Shown here: positions 1-6,977 of the stretch, in pieces
Layout of the letters: each line of letters starts with the position of its first letter
How positions within the stretch are numbered: position 1 is the first letter of the stretch
NCBI GenBank assembly: GCA_009377635.1
Contig: WHTR01000023.1
Location: 1-37,254 of the forward strand
Reading direction: 5' to 3'
Length of the DNA stretch: 37,254 bases
Origin: Chloroflexota bacterium
GTDB lineage: Bacteria; Chloroflexota; UBA6077; SHYK01
Made by a program: the position numbers and the translations under genes
The notes under the pieces: generated by a model
Database searches by the model: none
Told to the model about the DNA's origin: nothing
What the model saw: only the letters and a program-made list of their open reading frames with translations

Positions 1-55
1 GTCATCCGTCGGAGAGCCCCAACTCTTTGAGGCGGACCCGCATAGCCTGCCAACT
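1..55. repeat. terminal direct repeat, left copy
   Basis: Bases 1-55 are identical to bases 37200-37254. The repeat lies inside coding sequence (3' end of the ImmA/IrrE gene and start of the integrase gene), so it is not a typical attachment site or phage terminal repeat. A perfect overlap of this length is what a k-mer assembler leaves on a circular contig. I infer that the molecule is circular or was circularly permuted. Confidence 0.93.
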
Positions 56-472
56 GACGCGGTAGCGCGCGGAGAGCTGCGGGATGGTCAGTTGCCCCTG
101 GCGCACATCGGCGATGATCCACGGCTTCGGCATGAGCAGCTCCGCAGCAAACTTGTTGGCTTCGCGTTCCATCATGGGATGACTGATGGCGCCGCGCGCG
201 CAATAGAAGGTGCCCGGATGCAGCAACAGATGTCCGAGCTCGTGAAAGAGGGTAAACCGCTTCCGTGTCGGTGAATCATCCGTGTCCAACCAGATAACGG
301 CACCCGCCGGCTCCTCGGCATATGTGGCGCCGGAAATTCCCTGTGGCAGATCGGTCAGGCGAACGCGGATGCGCCGATCGACTAAGTAGACGAGCGCATC
401 TGCGATCGGAGGACTGACCACACCGAAACGGGAACGAAGAGTGGTGGCCGTCTTGACGGCCCGCGAGGCCAT
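2..472 (-). CDS. ImmA/IrrE family metallopeptidase
   Basis: 156-aa zinc peptidase of the ImmA/IrrE (DUF955) family. The HELGH zinc motif is at about residues 77-81. The second conserved block, EREANKFAAELLMP, is at about 102-115 and supplies the third ligand (E104). In integrative elements and phages such proteins cleave the partner XRE repressor after a stress signal and release lytic or transfer genes. The partner XRE gene lies immediately upstream (5-base gap). On the circular molecule this TGA stop overlaps the integrase ATG (ATGA), so repressor, protease and integrase form one unit. Family assignment is firm; repressor cleavage is inferred from the family and the pairing. Confidence 0.93.
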   Translation of the reverse strand: MASRAVKTATTLRSRFGVVSPPIADALVYLVDRRIRVRLTDLPQGISGATYAEEPAGAVIWLDTDDSPTRKRFTLFHELGHLLLHPGTFYCARGAISHPMMEREANKFAAELLMPKPWIIADVRQGQLTIPQLSARYRVSWQAMRVRLKELGLSDG

Positions 473-477
473 GGTGC

Positions 478-885
478 CTATGCACCGTCAGCGTCGGGTT
501 CGCCGTGCAAGATGCGACGGGACCGCTCGATCAGCCGCGCAAATGCCTCCTTGTCCTCCTCTGAGAGATGGGGGGTCCGCCGAATGCTCCGGAGAATCAT
601 TTCGATCGTGGGCGGGTCCGAATCCGGCGCCGGGAGCAATCCCAGTCGCTCCATCAAATCTTCGAGGTTCACGTGCAGTGCCAGCGAGAATCGACGGAGA
701 TCGCCGACCGTCAGCCGCGCCCGTCCCGCCTCATAGTGGCCGTAGCCGGCCTCCGACATCCCGAGAGGATCCGCAACCTCGCGTTGCGTCAGGCCCCGCT
801 GCTCCCGAATGGAGCGCAGCACTTCGCCGACGAACGAAGGGTTGAGATCGAAGTCGCGGCGCCGCGGTTCCGCCAAAGCCGTCAT
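478..885 (-). CDS. XRE-family repressor (CI-like)
   Basis: 135-aa helix-turn-helix protein. The XRE domain covers about residues 15-72 and includes REQRGLTQREVADPLGMSEAGYGHYEAG. The C-terminal part is short and lacks a LexA/CI-type Ser-Lys autoprotease domain, which fits inactivation in trans by the ImmA-type peptidase encoded next. An AAGG about 9 bases upstream supports the ATG at 885. It is divergent from the early operon, and the shared intergenic region carries operator-like dyads (935-967). Probable lysogeny repressor that also regulates itself. Confidence 0.9.
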   Translation of the reverse strand: MTALAEPRRRDFDLNPSFVGEVLRSIREQRGLTQREVADPLGMSEAGYGHYEAGRARLTVGDLRRFSLALHVNLEDLMERLGLLPAPDSDPPTIEMILRSIRRTPHLSEEDKEAFARLIERSRRILHGEPDADGA

Positions 886-934
886 GTCCTGAACCTTGTT
901 TCCTCACAATCATAGAGTTCAAGAATCCCCAGGA

Positions 935-967
935 TTGTATTCTACCCCTCAGTATGGTAGGATACCA
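935..967. promoter_or_regulatory. early promoter with two inverted operator-like sites
   Basis: Two matches to TKGTATYCTACC are present: TTGTATTCTACC on the plus strand (935-946) and TGGTATCCTACC on the minus strand (956-967). Each has a GTA-nnn-TAC core, and their centres are about 21 bp apart (two helical turns). A plausible plus-strand promoter, TTGTAT (935-940), 17 bp, TAGGAT (958-963), is covered by both sites. On the minus strand TACAAT and TAGAAT are possible -10 boxes for the repressor gene, without a good -35. This is where a CI-like repressor would act. Confidence 0.6.
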
Positions 968-971
968 CCAT

Positions 972-995
972 CAGGCTTGGAGGCCTGTTCTTTTT
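972..995 (+). terminator. promoter-proximal terminator-like hairpin
   Basis: CAGGC (972-976) can pair with GCCTG (983-987) across a 6-base loop, followed by TTCTTTTT (988-995). The stem is only 5 bp, so termination would be leaky. It lies just after the predicted start of the early transcript and before its first gene, as an attenuator or antitermination target would. It could also be only a pause or a 5' stabilising hairpin. Confidence 0.4.
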
Positions 996-1036
996 GGGGA
1001 TGGATCCTCAGCATCTGACGGCGCAGGAGGCAGAAT

Positions 1037-1228
1037 GTGAGGAAGCGCGGAGTCGATGCGGTGGCCTACCGCAAGCTCACCCTGGCCCTCACCGAGGAGC
1101 TGATCACCCGTGCCTACCGGGTGGCGGAGGCTCGGCGCACGACGCCGGCCGCGACGATCCGTTGGCTCCTCGAGCAGGGGCTCGATTGGTACGAGGGCCT
1201 GTCTCGCGATCAGAAGGAGGCGGTCTGA
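1037..1228 (+). CDS. small ribbon-helix-helix-like protein
   Basis: 63 aa, first gene of the early operon. The GTG start is supported by GGAGG (1026-1030), 6 bases upstream. The sequence (YRKLTLALTEELITRAYRVA, then TTPAATIRWLLEQGLDW) has the strand-helix-helix look of RHH DNA-binding proteins of the MetJ/Arc type. Its stop overlaps the next start (TGATG). Its position suggests an early regulator, a Cro-like or antirepressor role, but no target can be read from the sequence. Confidence 0.65.
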   Translation: MRKRGVDAVAYRKLTLALTEELITRAYRVAEARRTTPAATIRWLLEQGLDWYEGLSRDQKEAV

Positions 1229-1479
1229 TGGACGCGCTGCTGCTTCGCATCCCCGACGTCGCGCCGATCCTGGGGATCTCCCGCAGCTCAGCTTACGCGC
1301 TCATCGATCGAGGCGAGCTGCCGCACGTGCGGATCGGTGCCCGGCGCTATGTGCGGAAAGCGGATGTGGAGGCATTCGTTGCGCAGCTGGAGCCGATTCG
1401 GGCCGGACAGCCCGAGCTCCCGGTGTGGATTCAGGAGTTGACGACCAATCGGGGACGCAAAGCGAAGCCCCGGGGGTGA
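1228..1479 (+). CDS. excisionase-like MerR/AlpA-type HTH protein
   Basis: 83-aa protein with a winged-HTH of the Xis/AlpA (helix-turn-helix 17) type: IPDVAPILGISRSSAYALID followed by ELPHVRIGARRYVRKADVEAFV, about residues 6-48. Such proteins bend DNA at attachment sites during excision or activate early genes. An ATG overlapping the preceding TGA fixes the start. The integrase is on the other side of the circular junction, so a role as the recombination directionality factor is plausible but inferred. The stop codon sits in the loop of a strong hairpin (1467-1490). Confidence 0.82.
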   Translation: MDALLLRIPDVAPILGISRSSAYALIDRGELPHVRIGARRYVRKADVEAFVAQLEPIRAGQPELPVWIQELTTNRGRKAKPRG

Positions 1480-1490
1480 GGCCCCGGGGC
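1467..1490 (+). repeat. GC-rich hairpin with stop codon in its loop
   Basis: GCCCCGGGG (1467-1475) and CCCCGGGGC (1482-1490) form a perfect 9-bp stem around a 6-base loop that contains the TGA stop of the excisionase-like gene. No T-run follows, so it is not a standard intrinsic terminator. It may block RNA decay, pause polymerase or limit coupling between the regulatory and recombination genes. Confidence 0.6.
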
Positions 1491-1510
1491 CAGAAAGGAA
1501 GGGATACCCA

Positions 1511-1735
1511 ATGACCAGCATAGCAGACTGGACCGATCGAACCCAAGGGGATGATCTGGCTGCCTATCTGGAGGCTGCGGAAGCGGCGCGCGCGCTCGAT
1601 GAGCGGAAGCGTGCCGTCGAGGCCGTGCAGACCTTCTGGGAGGCGCGCCGACATGACATTTTGCAGGAACTCTGGCAGGCCGAGCGGAAGCGCGACGCGG
1701 CCCGCTCTCGACTGGAGGCATCGAGTGACACGTGA
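1511..1735 (+). CDS. hypothetical protein, helical
   Basis: 74 aa, preceded by the purine-rich GGAAGGGA (1497-1504). It is mostly charged and alanine-rich helix ([20 protein letters not shown], then [16 protein letters not shown]), consistent with a small coiled coil. Its 3' end overlaps the start of the Bet recombinase gene by 11 bases, so the two are translationally coupled. No family recognised. Its place just before bet suggests a recombination or replication accessory role only by neighbourhood. Confidence 0.7.
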   Translation: MTSIADWTDRTQGDDLAAYLEAAEAARALDERKRAVEAVQTFWEARRHDILQELWQAERKRDAARSRLEASSDT

Positions 1736-2516
1736 TCTCATATCGCAGCCAAGTGGCCCCGTCATTACGAGAGACAAACTCGATCTCCTCAAACGGACGC
1801 TGGCGAAGGGCACGACGGACGACGAGTTCGAGCTCTTCATCGCCGTCTGCAACCGGACCGGCCTCGATCCCTTTGCCCGGCAGATTTATGCCGTCCGGCG
1901 CCGCGAGCAGATGACGATTCAGGTCAGCATTGATGGCCTCCGCCTCCAGGCGGAGCGAAGTGGCAAATACGAGGGCCAGGTGGGGCCCTGGTGGTGCGGT
2001 GCCGATGCCGTCTGGCACGAGATCTGGCTCGCCGAGGACCCGCCAGCCGCCGCGAAGGTCGGGGTCTATCGCGCCGGCCACCGGGAGCCGATCTTCGGGG
2101 TCGCGACCTTTCGTGGCTACGTCCAGCGCGACCGGGACGGCGCGCCAGCGAACCTGTGGCGCACCATGCCGGAGACGATGCTCGCCAAATGTGCTGAGGC
2201 ATTGGCGTTGCGGAAATCCTTCCCCGCGGAGCTCTCGGGCCTCTACACAACCGAGGAGCTCCAGCAGGCGCGGGTCGATGCCCCAGCCGGCCCGGATCCG
2301 GAACCGCGGTCGGCGAATGGGGACATCCCGCCCCGTGAGGCCGAGCTGGCGGAGTACCAGCGGCTGCTCGATCTCGCCGGCCAGCTGGGACTCGATCTCG
2401 GCGCCTACGAGATCGGGGCCCAGTCGACGCGCAGCGAATTGATCGCGAAAGGCAAACGGCTCCGCGCCGCAGTGGAACAGGAGACGGGCGAACTCCGGAC
2501 GGGTGGCCGGCAGTGA
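1725..2516 (+). CDS. bet: Bet/RecT-family single-strand annealing recombinase
   Basis: 263 aa. The GTG start is chosen because GGAGG (1714-1718) lies 6 bases upstream. The sequence carries the Bet hallmarks: [42 protein letters not shown] and [19 protein letters not shown] then [11 protein letters not shown]. Bet proteins anneal complementary single strands in phage recombination and repair. The C-terminal 70 residues are acidic and less conserved. No partner 5'-3' exonuclease gene is obvious next door; the SF2 helicase and DUF1064-type nuclease are the nearest nucleases or helicases. Length is close to the usual 260-300 aa. Confidence 0.92.
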   Translation: MTRDLISQPSGPVITRDKLDLLKRTLAKGTTDDEFELFIAVCNRTGLDPFARQIYAVRRREQMTIQVSIDGLRLQAERSGKYEGQVGPWWCGADAVWHEIWLAEDPPAAAKVGVYRAGHREPIFGVATFRGYVQRDRDGAPANLWRTMPETMLAKCAEALALRKSFPAELSGLYTTEELQQARVDAPAGPDPEPRSANGDIPPREAELAEYQRLLDLAGQLGLDLGAYEIGAQSTRSELIAKGKRLRAAVEQETGELRTGGRQ

Positions 2517-2719
2517 CTCCCGGGCTCGCGTGGGAACTCGAGGAGGCCCGGAACTGGGTCCGTCTGAATAAAGATCGGGAGCCGTGGCGCTACGGACGCG
2601 GGGCGATGGAGCATCTCCGGCGCCTGCTCGCGGAGATCGACGAGGACGTTCGGCAACCGGCGCTGTTTGAACCGTCGTTCCCACCGGACGCGGATCGGGC
2701 GGAGGAGAGATCGTCATGA
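2513..2719 (+). CDS. hypothetical protein with PWRYG motif (paralogue of 5765-5965)
   Basis: 68 aa, GTG start overlapping the stop of bet (GTGA). The core [20 protein letters not shown], followed by a helix and RQPALFEP, closely matches the protein at 5765-5965 (DARAWLDRTVQQDPWRYGTR ... RQPSLWKE). The two look like duplicated members of one small family in the same operon. Function unknown. Both sit immediately before genes for larger nucleic-acid proteins. Confidence 0.75.
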   Translation: MTPGLAWELEEARNWVRLNKDREPWRYGRGAMEHLRRLLAEIDEDVRQPALFEPSFPPDADRAEERSS

Positions 2720-3045
2720 ACCGCTCGCGCCGCGCTGCCTACATGGTCGGCTTCTTTGCCGACGCCGGCCGGCGAAGGGCTGACGAGATCGCCGCGATGC
2801 GTGCGACATGGGTGAAGCTCCCCGGCCCGGATGAGCCGGATGAGCGGGATCCTGGTTTCCTCGATGGCGCCACGGCCTGCTGTCTGGCTTGTGCCCGCGG
2901 CCTCGTGGACCGGAACCACGACGCGGACTACGCGACCGTCGAGCGGATTCCATTTGTCGCCAATGGTCCGGACTTCGATCGAAGCACGGTGGTCCTCAGC
3001 TTCGAGCGGCGCCCGGGACATGCGGGCTGGGTGCGCTGTCCATGA
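2716..3045 (+). CDS. hypothetical protein
   Basis: 109 aa, ATGA-coupled to the preceding gene. The N-terminus is basic. The middle contains CCLACARG, a possible metal-binding knuckle. The C-terminus is strand-rich and ends in GWVRCP. No family recognised. It overlaps the HNH gene that follows (ATGA), so it belongs to the same translationally coupled early operon. Confidence 0.7.
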   Translation: MNRSRRAAYMVGFFADAGRRRADEIAAMRATWVKLPGPDEPDERDPGFLDGATACCLACARGLVDRNHDADYATVERIPFVANGPDFDRSTVVLSFERRPGHAGWVRCP

Positions 3046-3272
3046 GGAAGAACACACGACGGAAACCCAGTCGGACCCTCCGGAGCAGAAGAGCCCGGGC
3101 GCTGCTCGCCCGGTTGCAGAACGGACGGTGCGCGATCTGCGGCGATCAACTCGGCGACGACTGGCACGCGGATCACATCGAGCCCTGGAGCGTGACCGGC
3201 CGAACGAACGTGCATGAGATGCAGGCGCTGTGCGCGCGCTGCAATGCGAAGAAAGGGACGACTTCTTCATGA
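3042..3272 (+). CDS. HNH endonuclease
   Basis: 76-aa HNH nuclease. Basic N-terminus, then CAICGDQL (zinc pair), the HNH strand-loop WHADHIEPWSVTGRTNVHEM with DH as the metal-binding core, and LCARCNAKKG closing the zinc site. The ATG at 3042 overlaps the upstream stop. Small single-domain HNH proteins are common in phages as nicking partners in packaging or recombination, or as free-standing nucleases. It is immediately followed by a helicase (ATGA overlap), which suggests joint action on DNA; this is inference. Confidence 0.88.
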   Translation: MRKNTRRKPSRTLRSRRARALLARLQNGRCAICGDQLGDDWHADHIEPWSVTGRTNVHEMQALCARCNAKKGTTSS

Positions 3273-5152
3273 AATGGGATGCCCTCCGGGAGGGCCAACA
3301 GAAGGCGATTGAGATTGCGATCGCGCGCTATCGCGCCAGCGAGCCATACACGGCGCTCGTGCTGCCCACGCGCTATGGAAAGAGCGATGTGATGCGGCTC
3401 GTCGCGGTCACGCTTTGGCAGGATGGTTTCATGCCGTGCGCCTTGGCGCTCTCGCCCAACGTCGTGCTTGCCGCGCAGCTCTCGAATGCCAAGAAGTGGA
3501 ACGAGGCGGTGGTCCGATACGCCATCGACGCGCCGGATCTCCGGATTCGAACGCTTTCGCATCTCGAGGTCCGGCCAAACGCGAATGGCGAGCTGTTCCT
3601 GTCGGCAACCATTCAGCTCGTCCAGCGCAACATCGATTTCTTCTGTGATTGGATCGAGTCGGTTCTTACGCTGACCGGGCGTCGGGTGATCGTCTTTGTG
3701 GACGAATCGCATACGGGAAGCGACGTGAACGACTGGGGCGATGCCGTCGCGGAACTCGTGAAGGCCGGGGCGCGCGCGATGCTCCTGACGGCGACGCCGG
3801 AGCGGAGCGATGGCAAACGGATTCCCGGTTTCGCCTTTGAGACGGTCGACGAGGAACCCGTGAGCCTGACCGTGAGCCGACCGGGATTGGAGCCGCATCT
3901 CGTACGGATCGAGCTGTATGAGGGGACGAAGCGGACGCTTCGGCTCATACCGGATCACCAGACCGCATTCCGTGATGCATGGCAGGAGAACGCGCTCTGC
4001 AAAGTGGGATTCATTCCCTTCGATGTTGATCTCTCGATCACTGAGGGAGGTGAGACGCGGAGGGGCGTGCTCTTGTCGAGCTTGGAGAACCGTCGCGAGG
4101 TCCGCCGCGCGCTCTCCAAGGCGGTACGTCATGCGATCGTTATTCGCGAGGGAGTTGACCGGCTCGTCGGTGAACTGCGGCGGTTCCGGTCGCGACGATC
4201 GGAGGCGGCGGCGATCGTCTTCTGCGGCAATGATGAGACGAAGGAAGAGGCTGGCGTCAATGAGCATGCGCATCAGATCAAAAAAGCAATCGAGGAGCTC
4301 GCGCCAGAGCTCCGGCCGATCATTGCCACCTCGGCGGACGAAGGCAAACAGCGTTTAGAGGCGTTTGCTGATGGCGTTGGCGACGTGCTCATTGTCAAGC
4401 AGATGGCGAGTCTCGGACTCGATATCCCACGGCTCAAAGTGGGCCTGGACCTCTCGCCCGTTCGGACGCAAGCGGCCTATGTCCAGCGGATGATGCGGAT
4501 TGCGACGCCGTTCGCCGGGATCATGCACTGCGAATGGATCTGCCCGGATGACGTGGTGGGACGGGCCCTGTTCGAGAAGCTCGTGCGAGACGAGGGCGGC
4601 GACGCGCGGACGAATGATGTCGAGCTCACTGCGAGCTATGAGAAGGAGCGGGACGAATCGGCTCCAGCGCCGATCTTTGGGATCGGTGGGATTGACCTGA
4701 CGGACTTCCTTGATAGCCAGCTTCATCAAGGCAAGAAGGATCAGTGGTCCGTTGTTCAGACGCTCGTCACCGCATTTCCGGACCTTATTGAGAACCATTC
4801 GCTTGCTGAGCTGGCCGAGCGGGCTGCGCTCTTCGGGATCGTGCCGGCCGCATTGGTGACACCGGATCAGCAGGTGCAGGACACCTCCGTTGCGACGCAG
4901 GTTCTGCGGGAGCAGATCAACGATCTCGCTAATCAGCTCACGGCGAACGCAATCCAGCCCGGTTTCTACGACCAGAAGCGATACCAGGAGATCCGGAGCG
5001 AGGTGTTCGTTCGGGCGTACCGGGAGGCCGGTGTTCCGCGCGGCGTCAAGCTCGACCAGGTGACGGACATCTTGATGCTTGAGGGGATCAAGGGCTCAAT
5101 GGAGCGGATGGCGGAGGAATGGTCCAGCCAGTATCGGTTGGAGCTTCCATGA
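3269..5152 (+). CDS. superfamily II DEAD/DEAH-box helicase
   Basis: 627 aa. The ATG at 3269 overlaps the HNH stop (ATGA) and is preferred over an in-frame start at 3230. Helicase motifs in order: motif I PTRYGKS (about 33-39), motif II DESH (145-148), motif III TATPE (174-178), and motif VI QAAYVQRMMRI (about 402-412). It resembles the DNA-helicase/restriction-type SF2 proteins found in phage replication modules. The C-terminal 200 residues are helical and not recognised. Likely acts at replication forks or recombination intermediates with Bet and HNH. Confidence 0.9.
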   Translation: MKWDALREGQQKAIEIAIARYRASEPYTALVLPTRYGKSDVMRLVAVTLWQDGFMPCALALSPNVVLAAQLSNAKKWNEAVVRYAIDAPDLRIRTLSHLEVRPNANGELFLSATIQLVQRNIDFFCDWIESVLTLTGRRVIVFVDESHTGSDVNDWGDAVAELVKAGARAMLLTATPERSDGKRIPGFAFETVDEEPVSLTVSRPGLEPHLVRIELYEGTKRTLRLIPDHQTAFRDAWQENALCKVGFIPFDVDLSITEGGETRRGVLLSSLENRREVRRALSKAVRHAIVIREGVDRLVGELRRFRSRRSEAAAIVFCGNDETKEEAGVNEHAHQIKKAIEELAPELRPIIATSADEGKQRLEAFADGVGDVLIVKQMASLGLDIPRLKVGLDLSPVRTQAAYVQRMMRIATPFAGIMHCEWICPDDVVGRALFEKLVRDEGGDARTNDVELTASYEKERDESAPAPIFGIGGIDLTDFLDSQLHQGKKDQWSVVQTLVTAFPDLIENHSLAELAERAALFGIVPAALVTPDQQVQDTSVATQVLREQINDLANQLTANAIQPGFYDQKRYQEIRSEVFVRAYREAGVPRGVKLDQVTDILMLEGIKGSMERMAEEWSSQYRLELP

Positions 5153-5820
5153 ACGAGGACGAGCGGACCACTGCGCTCTTTGGGCCCCGCGCGCTGAAAG
5201 CCGTCGGCTCGCCCGAGTGGTGCTGGCAGACGATCGATGGCCTAAAGAGCTACTACGGCTATCTCGACAGGGATTGGGAGCGCGTCGAGCGGTTGCTCGG
5301 CGAACTTGAAGCGGCGCGGGCGTGGGAGGTGGTCCCGCCCGAGGGGCCGTATGGATCACTGGACCGGATGCTCCAGGCGGAACTCGGGACCGATGAACGC
5401 ACATTCCGCTCACGGGTCGTCACGGCCCGGGAGCATGCCGAGCGAGCGACGCCGGCTGCCGCGCACCGCCGGCCAACGAAGCAGGAACAGGCAAATAAAG
5501 GTTCGGTACGAACCTTTATTAAGCGTGGGGAAACCAGCGACTATCTCGCCGCACGGATCGCGCGGGACCGACCGGACATCCTCGAGGCGATGAAGGCCGG
5601 CCAGTTCCCGTCCGTGCATGCGGCCGCTCGGGCCGCTGGCGTCCTCGGTCCCCGCATCTCCGTCGCTCCGACGGTCACCGGCTTCGCACGCGCCATTGCG
5701 CGCTCGCTTTCGCCCGCAGATCGCCGCGTGCTGATCGAGCAGCTCATCGCGCAAGGATGTGGCGATGGCGGAGCACCAGGCGGCAGCTCCGCTCCTGCGC
5801 GACGCCCGGGCGTGGCTTGA
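5149..5820 (+). CDS. conserved phage protein, possible DNA-binding replication accessory
   Basis: 223 aa, ATGA-coupled to the helicase. The N-terminal 80 residues are mixed helical. The C-terminal part, KRGETSDYLAARIARDRPDI then KAGQFPSVHAAARAAGV, resembles a repeated pattern in phage and plasmid proteins that I cannot name with certainty; it looks helix-turn-helix-like. The gene contains a perfect 27-bp palindrome (5494-5520) that codes for GSVRTFIKRG and its left flank and is AT-rich against its surroundings. That suggests a binding site embedded in the gene. The far C-terminus is low-complexity. Confidence 0.72.
   Translation: MNEDERTTALFGPRALKAVGSPEWCWQTIDGLKSYYGYLDRDWERVERLLGELEAARAWEVVPPEGPYGSLDRMLQAELGTDERTFRSRVVTAREHAERATPAAAHRRPTKQEQANKGSVRTFIKRGETSDYLAARIARDRPDILEAMKAGQFPSVHAAARAAGVLGPRISVAPTVTGFARAIARSLSPADRRVLIEQLIAQGCGDGGAPGGSSAPARRPGVA
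5494..5520. repeat. perfect 12-bp inverted repeat inside coding sequence
   Basis: AATAAAGGTTCG and CGAACCTTTATT flank a 3-base centre (GTA). It is AT-rich in GC-rich surroundings and is followed by AAG. The symmetry is exact over 24 of 27 bases. It could be a dimeric protein site (origin or operator), an RNA hairpin (too short a loop to fold fully), or a remnant terminator. It lies about 800 bp before the iterons. Confidence 0.75.
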
Positions 5821-5965
5821 CCGGACGGTCCAGCAAGACCCGTGGCGGTACGGTACCCGTGCCCGACGCTATCTCGAAAACCTCGTCGCGGCACTCGAGG
5901 CCGAGCGAAGACAACCCAGCTTGTGGAAGGAGGAGGATCCCCGATGGCCCGCACGCGACTCTTGA
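5765..5965 (+). CDS. hypothetical protein with PWRYG motif (paralogue of 2513-2719)
   Basis: 66 aa. AAGGA (5753-5757) is 7 bases before the ATG at 5765; a GTG two codons earlier (5759) is too close to it. The core DARAWLDRTVQQDPWRYGTR and RQPSLWKE parallels the protein at 2513-2719. It overlaps the upstream gene by 56 bases and the replication gene downstream by 22. Function unknown. Duplication in one operon argues that the family is useful to this replication module. Confidence 0.72.
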   Translation: MAEHQAAAPLLRDARAWLDRTVQQDPWRYGTRARRYLENLVAALEAERRQPSLWKEEDPRWPARDS

Positions 5966-6585
5966 AACCGTCGTTCTTCCTCAATCAAGAGCTCGGATCG
6001 CTTCCCCCCTTGGCCCGGCTCCTCTATGCCGGGCTCTGGTGCATTGCCGACCGGGCCGGGCGACTCGTCGACCGGCCGGCGCAAATTAAGGCGGAAATCC
6101 TTCCGTATGACGATTGCGACATCGATGCCCTGCTGGAAACCCTGAAAAACTCAGGGCATATTGATCGATATCTATGGGAAAGGCGGCGATATATCGAGAT
6201 TCCCTCGTTTAATCGCCACCAAACCCCCCACAATCGAGAGCCGGAATCGACAATTCCCGTGCCTAAAAAGTCCGGCCGGCCGGCCGGACAAGTCCCGGCT
6301 CGTCCGGACAGGAATGCAGGTCCTGCTTCCGGTAACCCTTTACCGGTAACCGGTAACCTTTTACCGGTAACCAATCCAGATACCATAACCGGTAACCTTT
6401 TACCGGTAACCTCGGCGGCGGAACTCGCTTCGCTCGCACCGCCCGCCGAGCCCTCGTCGGCCGCTTCGCGAGCCGACATCGGGGACGCGCGCCCCCCAGG
6501 CGCGACGCCAGACGGGTTTCAAGATTTTGAGCTGCGGCGCTACGGCGGCTGGCCGGACACCGCCCGGAACGGGGCGTCGTCATGA
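5944..6585 (+). CDS. replication initiation-like protein with internal origin repeats
   Basis: 213 aa; AGGAGG lies about 8 bases before the ATG. The first 100 residues (PSFFLNQELGSLPPLARLLY, GLWCIADRAGRLVDRP, IPSFNRHQ) match the N-terminal winged-helix domain of phage replication proteins of the DnaD/lambda-O-like type. Residues about 129-156 are a repeated PVTGNLLPVT linker encoded by three iterons (6329-6411). The gene layout, an initiator with binding sites within its own coding region, is like lambda O. The C-terminus (about 157-213) is Ala/Pro-rich and lacks an obvious helicase-loader domain. Confidence 0.78.
   Translation: MARTRLLKPSFFLNQELGSLPPLARLLYAGLWCIADRAGRLVDRPAQIKAEILPYDDCDIDALLETLKNSGHIDRYLWERRRYIEIPSFNRHQTPHNREPESTIPVPKKSGRPAGQVPARPDRNAGPASGNPLPVTGNLLPVTNPDTITGNLLPVTSAAELASLAPPAEPSSAASRADIGDARPPGATPDGFQDFELRRYGGWPDTARNGASS
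6270..6289. repeat. 20-bp perfect palindrome
   Basis: GTCCGGCCGG followed directly by its reverse complement CCGGCCGGAC, inside the replication gene and 40 bp before the iterons. It consists of repeated CCGG units, so it may be simple-sequence expansion, but it could extrude or bind a dimeric protein at the origin. Confidence 0.6.
6329..6411. repeat. three iteron-like repeats, probable replication origin
   Basis: Three copies start at 6329, 6350 and 6389. Each has arms CCGGTAA and TTACCGG around 4 bases (CCCT or CCTT), followed by TAACC. Copies 1 and 2 abut; copy 3 lies after a 16-bp gap. The repeats sit inside the replication-initiator gene and are preceded by a relatively AT-rich stretch (about 6145-6225). 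That is the arrangement of lambda-type origins, where the initiator binds iterons inside its own gene. Origin function is inferred. Confidence 0.72.
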
Positions 6586-6977
6586 TCGGCGCAGACAGCC
6601 CGCCCGCTGCTGTCATCGACTTCGCCCGGGTGCTCCGCCGGTACCGGGATCGACTCGGCATCTCCCGCAATCAACTCGCGCGCGAGGTTGGCGTTGATGC
6701 CAGCTATCTCACCCGCATCGAGCACGGCGAACGGCATCCGCCGCGGCTCCATGTGGTCGAAGCCTTGGCACGTCGGCTCCGGCTGTCCGCCGCAGATCGG
6801 GATCGGCTCCTCATCGCCGCCGGCTTCGCGCCGGCCTCGCTCGGTCCGTTCGGCTGGGATGACGCCTTGATCGCCGTGGCGGAGACGCTGGCCGATCCGA
6901 CACTCAATCCGAACGACCGGGCAGAATTCTCCGAGGTGATCCGCTCGATTGCCCGCCGCTGGAGGAACGCGTCATGA
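6582..6977 (+). CDS. XRE-family transcriptional regulator
   Basis: 131 aa. XRE helix-turn-helix at about residues 15-72, with GISRNQLAREVGVDASYLTR as the recognition region, then IEHGERHPP. The C-terminal 60 residues (WDDALIAVAETLADP and onward) form an uncharacterised helical tail seen in actinobacterial and Chloroflexi-like regulators. It is ATGA-coupled to the replication gene, so it is made early. A switch to late gene control is plausible by timing, but no target is shown. Confidence 0.88.
   Translation: MIGADSPPAAVIDFARVLRRYRDRLGISRNQLAREVGVDASYLTRIEHGERHPPRLHVVEALARRLRLSAADRDRLLIAAGFAPASLGPFGWDDALIAVAETLADPTLNPNDRAEFSEVIRSIARRWRNAS

Noticed and set aside
1-55. attL/attR-type direct repeat
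   Set aside because: The repeat lies in coding sequence with an ATGA junction; joining the ends restores intact genes, so it is an assembly overlap of a circle.
1431-2717. 428-aa minus-strand frame over bet
   Set aside because: Arg/Pro-rich shadow. Bet on the plus strand has clear conserved motifs and a ribosome site.
3173-4273. 366-aa minus-strand frame over the helicase
   Set aside because: Shadow of a real helicase with motifs I, II, III and VI on the plus strand.
6329-6411. CRISPR-like spaced repeats
   Set aside because: Only three copies, two of them adjacent, lying inside a coding gene and symmetrical; better explained as iterons.
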